A DNA stretch of 35,584 nt from assembly GCA_947453445.1 (NCBI GenBank), contig CANGGP010000035.1, positions 1 to 35,584 of the forward strand. The letters run 5' to 3'. Positions 24,708 to 33,775 of this stretch are shown piece by piece. Each line of letters starts with the position of its first letter. The first letter of the stretch is position 1. This DNA comes from Sphingobacteriaceae bacterium (GTDB taxonomy: Bacteria > Bacteroidota > Bacteroidia > B-17B0 > Aurantibacillaceae). The notes below the pieces were generated by a model. It ran no database searches and had not been told where the DNA came from. It saw nothing but the letters and a program-made list of their open reading frames with translations. Both the position numbers and the translations under genes were made by a program.

Positions 24708-27700
24708 ATGATTAAAAAGTCCTTCATGGCATTTTTGTTAATGCTCGCCTTCCAAAACAAAGTAGCCGCGCAAAAGTGGGCCGAAATGTTAAACGACACC
24801 AATGCCAATTTTTATGATATTGTGAAAGAATTCGATGCTTATTGGAAAGACAGACCTTATGAAAGAGGCAAAGGTTTTAAAGCTTTTAAAAGATGGCAAT
24901 GGTTTACCGAGCCTCGTGTTTATCCGAGCGGCGATATGCGCTTGGCTTCTCGTGGGCATGCCTTTGAAGAATACCAAAAGTTTATCAAACAAAATCCCCA
25001 ACAACGTTTAAACCACGGGGCCTCTGTTTCAAGTGGTACCGTTGCGAATTGGACGGCATTAGGACCTTTTGGCTCACCTTCGAATACAGGTGCAGGAAGG
25101 GTGCAAGTGATTAAAATTCACCCAACAAATCCAAATATGATATATGTGGGTACAGGCGCCGGCGGCTTTTGGATGTCGAATAACGGCGGTACCAGCTACA
25201 CCACCACCACCGACCAGTTAGCCTCTTTGGGCGTTTCAGATATTGCCATCGACCTCATCAACACAAACAACATTTATATTTCAACCGGTGATAGAGATGC
25301 CGGCGACACCCATTCAACCGGTATACTTAAATCAACAAACGGGGGTTTAACATGGACACAAACCGGCCTTAGCTGGACCACCTCACAACAACGCCGTATT
25401 TATCGCTTGCTAATTAACCCATTGAATCCAAATACACTTATAGCAGCCACTTCGGTAGGGATGTACAAAAGTTACAATGCAGGCGCTACATGGACTTTAA
25501 CACAAGGCGGTTCATACGTAGATGCCGAGTACCGTCCGAACGACACCACCACCGTTTTTGCCGTTGACAATGCCAGTGTTTATAAATCAACCAATGGCGG
25601 TATTAGTTTTACATCGGTTAGTTTAACTTCGGCTGCTACCTTAAATCGATTATCCTTGGCGGTTACGCCTGCTAACAACAATTATGTATATGTGTTGGCA
25701 AGCAATAACAGCAATGGTTTTGGCGGATTATACCGTTCAACCAACAATGGTGCGGCGTATAGTTTAATGAGCACTTCGCCGAATATTTTTGATTGGAGCA
25801 CTAACGGTTCGGGCTCAGGCGGACAAGGCTGGTATGATTTGGCTTTGGATGCTTCACCCACCAATGCGAATGAAATTATTGCCGGCGGAGTGAATAGCTG
25901 GAAATCAGCCAATGGCGGTGCTTCTTGGACTTTAAACACACACTGGACGGGCGGCGGCGGAAAGCCATATGTACATGCTGATTTACACCATGTATTGTAC
26001 ACATCCGGCACTACAGTTTATTTGGGCACCGATGGTGGAGTGGCGCGCACCGTAAACAGCGGCGCATCATATCAAACCATTAACGGCAACATGAACATTG
26101 CCCAAATTTATAAATTGGGTTTATCGGCCAGCAACCCCGGCAGAATTATTACCGGACACCAAGACAATGGCACCTGTTTATCGAATAGTACCACGTGGGC
26201 TGAGGTTTCAGGTGGCGATGGTATGGATTGTTTTATTGATTGGAGCAATAACAACACCATGGTATGTGCCTACACCAATGGGGCCTTTAGTCGTTCAATC
26301 AACGGTGGCGGTTCGTGGACAAACATCACATTTGGATTAACCGGTACGGGCGCTTGGGTGGCACCTATCCGTCAGGATTTAACCACGCCAAACACCTATT
26401 ATTGTGGTTATCAAAACGTGTTTAAATCTACTAACCAAGGTGCATCATGGTCACCAATCAGTAATTTTAATGCCACTTTGGATGAGATCAAAATTTCACC
26501 CATCAATTCAAACACCATTTTAGCCAGCAGTACTTCTGCTATTTGGAGAACCACCAATGGCGGCGCATCATGGAGCATTATTACAGGTCTTATTGCCACC
26601 TCTGGCGCTCAGATTACCGACATTTGTATGGACAATCAAAATCCAAACAATATTTTCGCCACAGTATCAGGGTATGTAAATGGCAATAAGGTTTATAAGT
26701 CGTTCGACGGCGGTGTGAATTGGATCAATTACTCAACCGGCTTACCCAACATTCCGGTAAATTGTATTGTTTATGTTAATAATAGTGCTCAAGGAGTTTA
26801 TGTTGGCACCGATGTAGGTGTTTATTACCGTGAAGCCAGTATGAGCAGCTGGATGCCTTTTTCAACCGGCTTACCGAATGTGATCGTTGACGATATGGAA
26901 ATTTATTACCCGACCGGAAAATTAAGAGCTGCTACTTATGGTCGCAGTGTTTGGGAAACCGACTTATATTCAGACCCATTGGGTTTACCAGTTGGTGCCT
27001 TTTACAGCGCTTTTAATGCGGCTTGTATTAACACGCCATTTGTTTTTAATGATGCCAGTTCAAACAATCCTGTAACATGGAATTGGATTTTTACAGGCGG
27101 CAGTCCTGCCACATCAACCCTTCAAAACCCTAGTGTGACATATAGTGCAACCGGAGTATACACCGTAGTATTAATGGCAGGCAATGCCAATGGTATGAGC
27201 ACGCCTTTCATTTCAACTGTGTCAGTTGTGAATGCGCCAACCGTTAGTCCGGTTCCATCTTCAATATGTATCGGCCAAAGCGCGCAATTGGTTGTAAATT
27301 CAAATGCCACCAATATTTTTTGGTCAAATGGTCAGCAAGGGCCTTCGATTTTTGTAACGCCAAGCAGTAATGCTGTGTACAATTTTACGGCAGCTTTGGG
27401 AGCATGCACCACGGCAGGGTCAAACACGGTATTTGTGAGCACCTCTGTTCCGCAAACACCAACGGTAATTAATTTGGGCGGTTTATTAACCACCACCACC
27501 ATTGCCAATTCGTACCAATGGTATTTAAATGCATCTGCTATTGCAAATGCTACTGCACAATCCATTGTTCCAACACAATATGGCTATTACTCGGTTTGGG
27601 TATCAAACGACGGTTGTATGGCTTCATCAGATGCTTATTTGTATGAGGCGCCAAGCAATACCACTTCTATTTTAAACAATGCCATCATCAACACTTTGCA

Positions 27701-27941
27701 AATTTCACCCAATCCGGTGCGTGATGAATTAAACTTGATTTTAGGTGCAAAATACAACACATCCATGACCATTGAAATTATCGATGGTTTGGGAAGACTG
27801 GTATATTCTACGCAAATCAATGCAAACGAAAAAGAAACAACATATAAACTGAGCACCAAAAATTTAAGTGCAGGGGTGTATTATATACAATTAAAAAACG
27901 AAAAAGGGAGCGCTCAGTATAAATTTATTAAGCAAGATTAG
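24708..27941 (+). CDS. Large secreted T9SS protein with Asp-box-like repeats and PKD domain
   Basis: A 1077-residue protein from MIKKSFMAFLLMLAFQNKVAAQ, a signal peptide; an ATG 8 codons earlier is possible but lies in the promoter. Residues ~110-740 carry at least ten copies of S/T-x-N-x-G-x-x-W/Y (STNGGLTWT, SYNAGATWT, SANGGASWT, STNQGASWS, TTNGGASWS, SFDGGVNW), the Asp-box motif of sialidase/sortilin-like beta-propellers, usually with Asn in place of Asp. A PKD domain follows (~760-845; SATGVYTVVLMAGN), then an Ig-like module, then the T9SS type A tail (LQISPNPVRDELNL, LSAGVYYIQLKNEKG, KFIKQD). No sialidase catalytic residues can be assigned. It is a likely surface adhesin, protease-like or glycan-binding propeller; relatives are often annotated as glycosyl hydrolases without proof. 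It stands alone, just before nuoA. Confidence 0.88.
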   Translation: MIKKSFMAFLLMLAFQNKVAAQKWAEMLNDTNANFYDIVKEFDAYWKDRPYERGKGFKAFKRWQWFTEPRVYPSGDMRLASRGHAFEEYQKFIKQNPQQRLNHGASVSSGTVANWTALGPFGSPSNTGAGRVQVIKIHPTNPNMIYVGTGAGGFWMSNNGGTSYTTTTDQLASLGVSDIAIDLINTNNIYISTGDRDAGDTHSTGILKSTNGGLTWTQTGLSWTTSQQRRIYRLLINPLNPNTLIAATSVGMYKSYNAGATWTLTQGGSYVDAEYRPNDTTTVFAVDNASVYKSTNGGISFTSVSLTSAATLNRLSLAVTPANNNYVYVLASNNSNGFGGLYRSTNNGAAYSLMSTSPNIFDWSTNGSGSGGQGWYDLALDASPTNANEIIAGGVNSWKSANGGASWTLNTHWTGGGGKPYVHADLHHVLYTSGTTVYLGTDGGVARTVNSGASYQTINGNMNIAQIYKLGLSASNPGRIITGHQDNGTCLSNSTTWAEVSGGDGMDCFIDWSNNNTMVCAYTNGAFSRSINGGGSWTNITFGLTGTGAWVAPIRQDLTTPNTYYCGYQNVFKSTNQGASWSPISNFNATLDEIKISPINSNTILASSTSAIWRTTNGGASWSIITGLIATSGAQITDICMDNQNPNNIFATVSGYVNGNKVYKSFDGGVNWINYSTGLPNIPVNCIVYVNNSAQGVYVGTDVGVYYREASMSSWMPFSTGLPNVIVDDMEIYYPTGKLRAATYGRSVWETDLYSDPLGLPVGAFYSAFNAACINTPFVFNDASSNNPVTWNWIFTGGSPATSTLQNPSVTYSATGVYTVVLMAGNANGMSTPFISTVSVVNAPTVSPVPSSICIGQSAQLVVNSNATNIFWSNGQQGPSIFVTPSSNAVYNFTAALGACTTAGSNTVFVSTSVPQTPTVINLGGLLTTTTIANSYQWYLNASAIANATAQSIVPTQYGYYSVWVSNDGCMASSDAYLYEAPSNTTSILNNAIINTLQISPNPVRDELNLILGAKYNTSMTIEIIDGLGRLVYSTQINANEKETTYKLSTKNLSAGVYYIQLKNEKGSAQYKFIKQD

Positions 27942-28015
27942 CGAACGATTTTTTTCAATAATTACTTGAAGAATATCTTAAAAATAGTTAATCTTACATT
28001 CTCAAATCTGCATAT

Positions 28016-28387
28016 ATGACTGCAAGCGTACCTCTCGATTATCTGCCAATTTTTATCATGTTTACAATTGCCGTTGGTTTTGCGGCAGTTTCATTATTGG
28101 CCACCCATAAATTGGGACCACTTCGTAAAACAAAAGTAAAATTAGAATCCTTCGAATGCGGCATTGAGACGCAGGGCAACGCACGCGTGCCTTTTTCAAT
28201 TAAATATTTTTTGGTAGCAATTTTATTTGTGCTCTTCGACATTGAAGTCATTTTTATGTATCCATGGGCTGCCAATTTTAAAGAATTGGGAATGTTGGGT
28301 GTTGTTGAAGTGTTTAGTTTTATTGCTTTATTATTGGTTGGTTTTTATTATATGCTCGCCAAAAAAGCGCTAAAATGGGAAGATTAA
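28016..28387 (+). CDS. nuoA: NADH-quinone oxidoreductase subunit A
   Basis: A 123-residue membrane subunit of complex I with three transmembrane helices (~residues 9-28, 62-85, 92-114). The conserved segment FECGIETQGNARVPFSIKYFLVAILFVLFDIEVIFMYPW is the NuoA signature; its Cys-bearing loop lies near the quinone cavity. It is the first gene of the nuo operon. I see no clear Bacteroidota promoter immediately upstream, so transcription may start further back or from a variant promoter; 74 nt separate it from the preceding stop. Confidence 0.97.
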   Translation: MTASVPLDYLPIFIMFTIAVGFAAVSLLATHKLGPLRKTKVKLESFECGIETQGNARVPFSIKYFLVAILFVLFDIEVIFMYPWAANFKELGMLGVVEVFSFIALLLVGFYYMLAKKALKWED

Positions 28388-28462
28388 CCAAGAAAATGAT
28401 AAGAATCATATACACTTGATTTTTTGTTCAATTAATAATAAGACCTAAAAAAATTTAAGAAC

Positions 28463-29026
28463 ATGTCGAAAGAAATTATAAAAAAATCAAAGCTTGAAAT
28501 TGCGAAACAACCCGATGGCCTCGAAGGTCCGGGTTTTTTTGCAACTAAGGTCGACGAAGTAATCGGTATGGCCCGCGCCAATTCATTGTGGCCTTTGCCT
28601 TTTGCAACCTCTTGTTGTGGTATTGAATTTATGGCCACCATGGGTTCGCACTACGATTTGGCCCGCTTCGGCATGGAGCGTTTAAGTTTTTCTCCGCGTC
28701 AAGCCGATTTATTGATGGTGATGGGTACCATTGCTAAAAAAATGGGACCAACTTTACGCCAGGTGTATGAACAAATGGCAGAACCGCGTTGGGTATTGTG
28801 TGTTGGTGCTTGCGCCAGCAGCGGTGGTATTTTCGATACTTATAGTGTATTGCAAGGCATCGACCGCATCATTCCGGTTGATGTGTATGTGCCCGGTTGC
28901 CCGCCACGTCCTGAACAAATCATCGACGGCATCTTAAAAATTCAAGAATTGGCCAAAAATGAATCAGGCCGCAGAAGAAATGCGCCTGAATACAAAAAAT
29001 TATTAAACAGTTACGGCATAGAATAA
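28463..29026 (+). CDS. nuoB: NADH-quinone oxidoreductase subunit B
   Basis: A 187-residue peripheral-arm subunit that holds cluster N2, the last Fe-S cluster before quinone. The four ligands are seen: C51 and C52 in FATSCCGIEFM, C117 in VGACASSGG and C146 in VPGCPPRPEQ. The family core is followed by a short basic C-terminal tail (ESGRRRNAPEYKK). A 75-nt gap separates it from nuoA and 7 nt from nuoC. Confidence 0.98.
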   Translation: MSKEIIKKSKLEIAKQPDGLEGPGFFATKVDEVIGMARANSLWPLPFATSCCGIEFMATMGSHYDLARFGMERLSFSPRQADLLMVMGTIAKKMGPTLRQVYEQMAEPRWVLCVGACASSGGIFDTYSVLQGIDRIIPVDVYVPGCPPRPEQIIDGILKIQELAKNESGRRRNAPEYKKLLNSYGIE

Positions 29027-29033
29027 TACAGCC

Positions 29034-29531
29034 ATGAACGACACATTAAAATTAATCAGTGATAAAATTGAAGAGTCTTTTAAAGGCGCTGTTCTTTCAG
29101 CTGAAGAACTTTACAACTTCAACGTTATCACGGTACAACATGAACACATTCATCCCATTTTAAAATTATTAAAAGAAGATGAAGCGCTAAATTTTCATTT
29201 CCTAACGGATCTCACCGGTATGCAAACAGCCGATGAAAAACAATTGGGTGTGATTTACCATTTGCACAATTTGTACAAAAACAACCGTGTACGCATTAAA
29301 ACCTATTTCGATATTAATAAGCCCGAAATACCAACCGTAACTGACTTGTGGCCCTCTTCCAATTGGATGGAAAGAGAAACCTTCGATTTTTATGGCGTAA
29401 GATTTAAAGGCCATCCGAATTTAAAACGCATTTTAAATGTAGATGAAATGGATATTTTTCCATTGCGCAAAGAATACCCGCTCGAAGATCAAACAAGAGA
29501 AGACAAGAGCGACAAAATGTTTGGCCGATAA
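29034..29531 (+). CDS. nuoC: NADH-quinone oxidoreductase subunit C
   Basis: A 165-residue subunit of the hydrophilic connecting fragment, with no cofactor. The signature ERETFDFYGVRFKGHPNLKRIL is complete, followed by FPLRKEYPLEDQ. It is separate from NuoD, unlike the NuoCD fusion of E. coli. It starts 7 nt after nuoB and ends 25 nt before nuoD. Confidence 0.97.
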   Translation: MNDTLKLISDKIEESFKGAVLSAEELYNFNVITVQHEHIHPILKLLKEDEALNFHFLTDLTGMQTADEKQLGVIYHLHNLYKNNRVRIKTYFDINKPEIPTVTDLWPSSNWMERETFDFYGVRFKGHPNLKRILNVDEMDIFPLRKEYPLEDQTREDKSDKMFGR

Positions 29532-29556
29532 TGTTTAAAGAAATTAAACTCAAACC

Positions 29557-30771
29557 ATGAGTAAAAAAGAAAATCAGCACCTAACGCCTCCTCCTGATAC
29601 CATGGAGAAGGAGTACACAACCCTAAACCTAGGGCCTACGCACCCTGCAACGCATGGTATTTTTCAGAATGTATTAAAAATGGATGGTGAAATTATTCAC
29701 GAAGCCGTGCCTACTTTAGGTTACATTCACCGCGCCTTCGAAAAATTAGCAGAGCGCAGACCCTATGCACAAATTACACCGCTCACCGACCGATTAAATT
29801 ATTGCTCATCGCCTATCAATAACATGGGATGGCACATGACGGTAGAAAAATTAATTAAAGCCGAAATTCCAAAACGCGCCGAATACCACCGCGTGATCAT
29901 CATGGAATTATCGCGTATTGCCGATCACATTATTTGCAACACCATCATTGGCCAAGATACCGGCGCTACCACAGGCTTCCTATATTTGTTTCAATGGCGC
30001 GAACACATTTACGATATTTTCGAAAGCATCTGCGGCGCACGATTAACCACAAACATTTGCCGCATCGGTGGTTTTGACAAAGAATGGAGTAAAGACACTT
30101 GGGATAAAATTCACAATTTCTTGAAAAATTTCCCGAAAGAACTTGAAGAGTTTAACGGACTACTCGAACGCAATAAAATTTTTATGGACCGTACCATTAA
30201 TTGCGGTCCCATCTCTTCAAAAATGGCATTGGAGTATAGCTTCACCGGTCCTAATTTAAGGGCTGCGGGAGTTGATTTTGATATTCGCGTTGCAACACCA
30301 TATTCTTCTTATCAAGATTTTGAATTCACCATTCCTATTGGCACCAGCGGCGACACTTACGATCGTTTTACGGTACGTCAAGAAGAAATGCGCCAATCAA
30401 TGAAAATTATTCATCAGGCCATTAAAAACATGCCTGAAGGAAAAATGCACGCCGATATTCCGAATTTCTTTTTACCGCCAAAAGAAAAAGTATACAACAA
30501 CATGGAAGCCTTGATTTACCATTTCAAAATTGTAATGGGGGAAACTGACGTGCCTGTTGGTGAAGTATATCACAGTGTTGAAGGTGGTAACGGTGAGTTG
30601 GGATTTTATTTAATTAGTGACGGCGGCCGCACACCATTTAGATTACATTTCAGAAGACCTTGTTTTATTTATTACCAAGCTTATCCTGAAATGATCAAAG
30701 GTGGTTTATTGTCGGATGCCATTATCACCATGAGTAGTATGAATGTAATTGCAGGAGAATTGGATGCGTAA
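29557..30771 (+). CDS. nuoD: NADH-quinone oxidoreductase subunit D
   Basis: A 404-residue subunit of the 49-kDa/NuoD family that forms the quinone-binding site with NuoB. Family blocks are LNLGPTHPATHGIFQNVLKMDGE, LGYIHRAFEKLAE, YCSSPINNMGWHM, AEYHRVIIMELSRIADH, and the C-terminal FRLHFRRPCFIYYQAYPEMIKGGLLSDAI with MSSMNVIAGELDA. The nickel cysteines of ancestral hydrogenases are absent, as in complex I. The N-terminal 17 residues are a short hydrophilic extension; a start at the internal Met of DTMEKEY (29602) is also possible. An 86-nt AT-rich gap with no gene separates it from nuoE. Confidence 0.97.
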   Translation: MSKKENQHLTPPPDTMEKEYTTLNLGPTHPATHGIFQNVLKMDGEIIHEAVPTLGYIHRAFEKLAERRPYAQITPLTDRLNYCSSPINNMGWHMTVEKLIKAEIPKRAEYHRVIIMELSRIADHIICNTIIGQDTGATTGFLYLFQWREHIYDIFESICGARLTTNICRIGGFDKEWSKDTWDKIHNFLKNFPKELEEFNGLLERNKIFMDRTINCGPISSKMALEYSFTGPNLRAAGVDFDIRVATPYSSYQDFEFTIPIGTSGDTYDRFTVRQEEMRQSMKIIHQAIKNMPEGKMHADIPNFFLPPKEKVYNNMEALIYHFKIVMGETDVPVGEVYHSVEGGNGELGFYLISDGGRTPFRLHFRRPCFIYYQAYPEMIKGGLLSDAIITMSSMNVIAGELDA

Positions 30772-30857
30772 AGAAATGTTGAATTAAAAAGGTTGAATGA
30801 TAAATTACCAATCGGAATTAATTTAAAATTCATCATTTAAAATTTATAATTATTAAA

Positions 30858-31439
30858 ATGGGAGCACAAGTACACGGCACACAAGAGTTTAATAAAAGCA
30901 AACGCGCTGGCATTAAGTTTAGCGACGATGCAATGCAAACGGTGCAAAAAATTATTTCGAATTATCCTGAAGGAAAACAAAAATCGGCATTGTTGCCTGT
31001 TTTACACATTGCACAAGCCGAGTTTGGCGGCTGGTTAAGCGCCGAAACGATGGATTATGTAGCGGCAGTATTAAACATCAAACCCATTGAAGTGTTTGAG
31101 GTAGCTTCCTTTTACACCATGTATAACTTAAAGCCTGTTGGCAAATGTGTGTTAGAAGTATGTCAAACTTCTTCATGTTGGTTGAATGGCGCTGAAGATA
31201 TTTTAAAATACATTGAAAAAAAATTAGGCATTAAAGTTGGCGAAACAACCAAAGACGGCATGTTTACACTCAAAACTGCCGAGTGTTTGGGTTCTTGCGG
31301 AACCGCACCAATGCTACAATGCGGAGCTAGCTATCACGAAAATTTAACCTACGAAAAGGTGGATAAAATTTTAAATGATTACAAGGCCGAAGGCAAACAA
31401 AAAAATTACACAGATCTAGATTATAAGAACACACTATAA
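30858..31439 (+). CDS. nuoE: NADH-quinone oxidoreductase subunit E
   Basis: A 193-residue thioredoxin-like subunit of the NADH module carrying cluster N1a [2Fe-2S]. Its ligands are C102 and C107 (EVCQTSSCW) and C143 and C147 (ECLGSCGTAPM). The N-terminal half is helical (YPEGKQKSALLPVLHIAQAEFG), and the segment VFEVASFYTMYNLKPVGK is typical. It is about 20 residues longer than the E. coli subunit owing to both ends. nuoF follows 10 nt later. Confidence 0.97.
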   Translation: MGAQVHGTQEFNKSKRAGIKFSDDAMQTVQKIISNYPEGKQKSALLPVLHIAQAEFGGWLSAETMDYVAAVLNIKPIEVFEVASFYTMYNLKPVGKCVLEVCQTSSCWLNGAEDILKYIEKKLGIKVGETTKDGMFTLKTAECLGSCGTAPMLQCGASYHENLTYEKVDKILNDYKAEGKQKNYTDLDYKNTL

Positions 31440-31449
31440 CCATTCAGTA

Positions 31450-32787
31450 ATGGGAAGAAAACTTTTAATACACAATGATAAAGTACCGGGCATCAATACA
31501 CTTGAAGTGTATCGTGCACACGGCGGTTACAGTTCGGTTGAAAAGGCCTTAAAAACCATGACACCCGATCAGGTAACGGATGAAGTAAAAAAATCCGGCT
31601 TGCGTGGCCGAGGCGGCGCAGGCTTTCCAACGGGATTAAAATGGAGTTTCTTAGCAAAACCCGAAGGTGTAGCCCGTTATTTGGTGTGCAACGCCGATGA
31701 ATCGGAGCCGGGAACTTTTAAAGACCGTTATTTGATGGAAAAAATTCCACATGCTTTAATTGAAGGCATGATCACTTCTTCATATGCATTGGGTGCAAAA
31801 CGTTCATACATTTATATCAGGGGTGAATATTTTTATGTGGCCCGCATCATTGAACAAGCCATTGCCGAAGCTTATGCTGCAGGTTGGTTGGGTGAAAATA
31901 TTTTAGGCTCTGGTTTTTCACACGATTGTTGTGTGCAAGTGGGCGGTGGTGCTTATATCTGTGGTGAAGAAACTGCCTTACTCGAATCACTTGAAGGTAA
32001 AAGAGGAAACCCCCGCATTAAACCACCATTCCCTGCCGTTGCCGGATTGTATGGCTGTCCTACCGTTGTAAACAATGTTGAAACCATTGCCGCAGTTTGT
32101 CCAATTATAAATATGGGCGGAGAAGAATATGCCAAAATAGGTATTGGAAAATCAACAGGCACAAAATTAATTTCAGCTTCAGGCCATATCAATAAACCGG
32201 GTGTTTATGAAATTGAATTGGGTTTGCCGGTAGAAGAATTTATTTTTAGTGAAGAATATTGTGGCGGCATTCGCAATGGTAAAAAATTAAAAGCAGTTGT
32301 GGCCGGTGGTTCTTCTGTGCCTATTTTACCAACTGAATTGATTTTAAAAACTGCCAAAGGTGAGCCACGTTTAATGACTTACGAAAGTTTAGGTGATGGC
32401 GGATTCATTACAGGCACTATGCTAGGTTCGGGCGGATTTATTGTGATGGACGAAGACACCAGCATCGTTAAAAATTTATTCACCTTCACACGTTTTTATC
32501 ACCATGAATCTTGTGGCCAATGTTCACCTTGTCGCGAAGGCACAGGTTGGATGGAAAAGGTACTCAAGAAATTCTTAGACGGCACCGCCGAAGAAAGTGA
32601 TGTTGATTTGTTGTGGGATATTCAAAGCAAAATTGAAGGAAAAACCATTTGTCCTTTGGGTGAAGCAGCAGCATGGCCTGTTGCAGCAGCCATTCGCCAT
32701 TTTAAACATGAGTTTTTGGAAATTGCTAAAAAGAAAAAATTTGATGACGTGAGTCATTACAATCGTTTAAATAAAATTCACGCCTAA
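31450..32787 (+). CDS. nuoF: NADH-quinone oxidoreductase subunit F
   Basis: The 445-residue subunit binds NADH and FMN and holds cluster N3. Seen are the NADH/FMN loop [27 protein letters not shown], the FMN block [22 protein letters not shown], and the N3 ligands C355, C358, C361 ([10 protein letters not shown]) and C401 ([11 protein letters not shown]). The stop codon overlaps the nuoG ATG by one base (TAATG), so their synthesis is coupled. Confidence 0.98.
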   Translation: MGRKLLIHNDKVPGINTLEVYRAHGGYSSVEKALKTMTPDQVTDEVKKSGLRGRGGAGFPTGLKWSFLAKPEGVARYLVCNADESEPGTFKDRYLMEKIPHALIEGMITSSYALGAKRSYIYIRGEYFYVARIIEQAIAEAYAAGWLGENILGSGFSHDCCVQVGGGAYICGEETALLESLEGKRGNPRIKPPFPAVAGLYGCPTVVNNVETIAAVCPIINMGGEEYAKIGIGKSTGTKLISASGHINKPGVYEIELGLPVEEFIFSEEYCGGIRNGKKLKAVVAGGSSVPILPTELILKTAKGEPRLMTYESLGDGGFITGTMLGSGGFIVMDEDTSIVKNLFTFTRFYHHESCGQCSPCREGTGWMEKVLKKFLDGTAEESDVDLLWDIQSKIEGKTICPLGEAAAWPVAAAIRHFKHEFLEIAKKKKFDDVSHYNRLNKIHA

Positions 32788-33770
32788 TGAAAGTAACTAT
32801 TGATGGAATAGAAATTGATGTGCCAAAGGGAACCACCATTTTACAGGCGGCCCGCATGATTGGCCCTCAAGTGGCACCACCTGCCATGTGTTATTATTCT
32901 AAATTAAAAACCAGCGGTGGATATTGTAGAACTTGCATTGTAAAAGTTACACAAGGCAGTACTGCAAATCCTACACCAATGCCTAAACCGGTGGCATCAT
33001 GCCGCACCGAAGTAATGGATGGCATGGTGGTTCAAAATTATACCAGCCCCGAAATTATCGAAGCACGCAAAGGCATCGTTGAATTTTTATTGGTAAATCA
33101 TCCGCTCGATTGTCCTGTTTGCGATCAAGCCGGCGAATGCAAATTACAAGATTTGGGTTACGAAAATGGTTCTGCCAATACACGCTATGAGTTTAAACGC
33201 CGCGAATATGAAGTAATTGACATTGGCGATAAAATTAAATTGCACATGAACCGTTGCATTTTGTGTTACCGTTGTGTTAAAACAGCCGAACAAATTACTA
33301 ACGGTCGCGTACATGGCGTATTGCATCGTGGTGATGCTTCCGAAATTTCAACCTATATTGAACAAGCCATTAGCAATGATTTTTCTGGTAACGTTATTGA
33401 TGTTTGTCCTGTTGGGGCTTTAACCGATAAAACTTTCCGATTCAAGCAACGTGTTTGGTTTACCAAGCCAGTTGAGGCACACCGTCATTGTACCAAGTGT
33501 TCGGGCAAAGCACGCGTTTGGTTAAAAGGTGAGGAGGTATTAAGGGTTACGGCGCGAAAAGACCAATGGGATGAAGTGGAAGAATTTATTTGCAACGATT
33601 GCCGTTTTGAAAACAAACGCACGAGTGATTGGGTAATTGAAGGGCCAACGCAAGTAAGCCGTCAATCGGTGATTTCGCAAAACCACTACAACCATTTAAA
33701 TGAGTTAAAAGTTGAAGCCATGAAGCACCAAAAAGCTTTGGGTTTTATGCCATTAGATAAAAAACCATAA
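32787..33770 (+). CDS. nuoG: Short NuoG-type 2Fe-2S subunit of complex I
   Basis: Only 327 residues, against ~900 in E. coli NuoG: the C-terminal molybdopterin-oxidoreductase-like domain is absent. Ligands for N1b are C35, C47, C50 and C72; for N5, H105, C109, C112 and C118 (HPLDCPVCDQAGECK); for N4, C157, C160, C163 and C207. A fourth cluster region resembling N7 has C235 and C238 (HCTKCS), A242 where a third Cys would be, and C269 plus an extra C272 (ICNDCR). The gene is complete: it ends with its own stop and nuoH begins 5 nt later, so this is not a frameshift. Short NuoG forms are, as I recall, common in Bacteroidota. Confidence 0.93.
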   Translation: MKVTIDGIEIDVPKGTTILQAARMIGPQVAPPAMCYYSKLKTSGGYCRTCIVKVTQGSTANPTPMPKPVASCRTEVMDGMVVQNYTSPEIIEARKGIVEFLLVNHPLDCPVCDQAGECKLQDLGYENGSANTRYEFKRREYEVIDIGDKIKLHMNRCILCYRCVKTAEQITNGRVHGVLHRGDASEISTYIEQAISNDFSGNVIDVCPVGALTDKTFRFKQRVWFTKPVEAHRHCTKCSGKARVWLKGEEVLRVTARKDQWDEVEEFICNDCRFENKRTSDWVIEGPTQVSRQSVISQNHYNHLNELKVEAMKHQKALGFMPLDKKP

Positions 33771-33775
33771 ACATT

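Noticed and set aside
25682-26011. 109-codon frame opposite the Asp-box repeat protein
   Set aside because: Antisense of Gly/Asn/Trp repeats, giving a Pro-rich artificial product.
32787-33770. Truncated nuoG pseudogene
   Set aside because: It has a normal stop, tight spacing to nuoH and intact N1b, N4 and N5 ligands; it is a short form rather than a broken gene.
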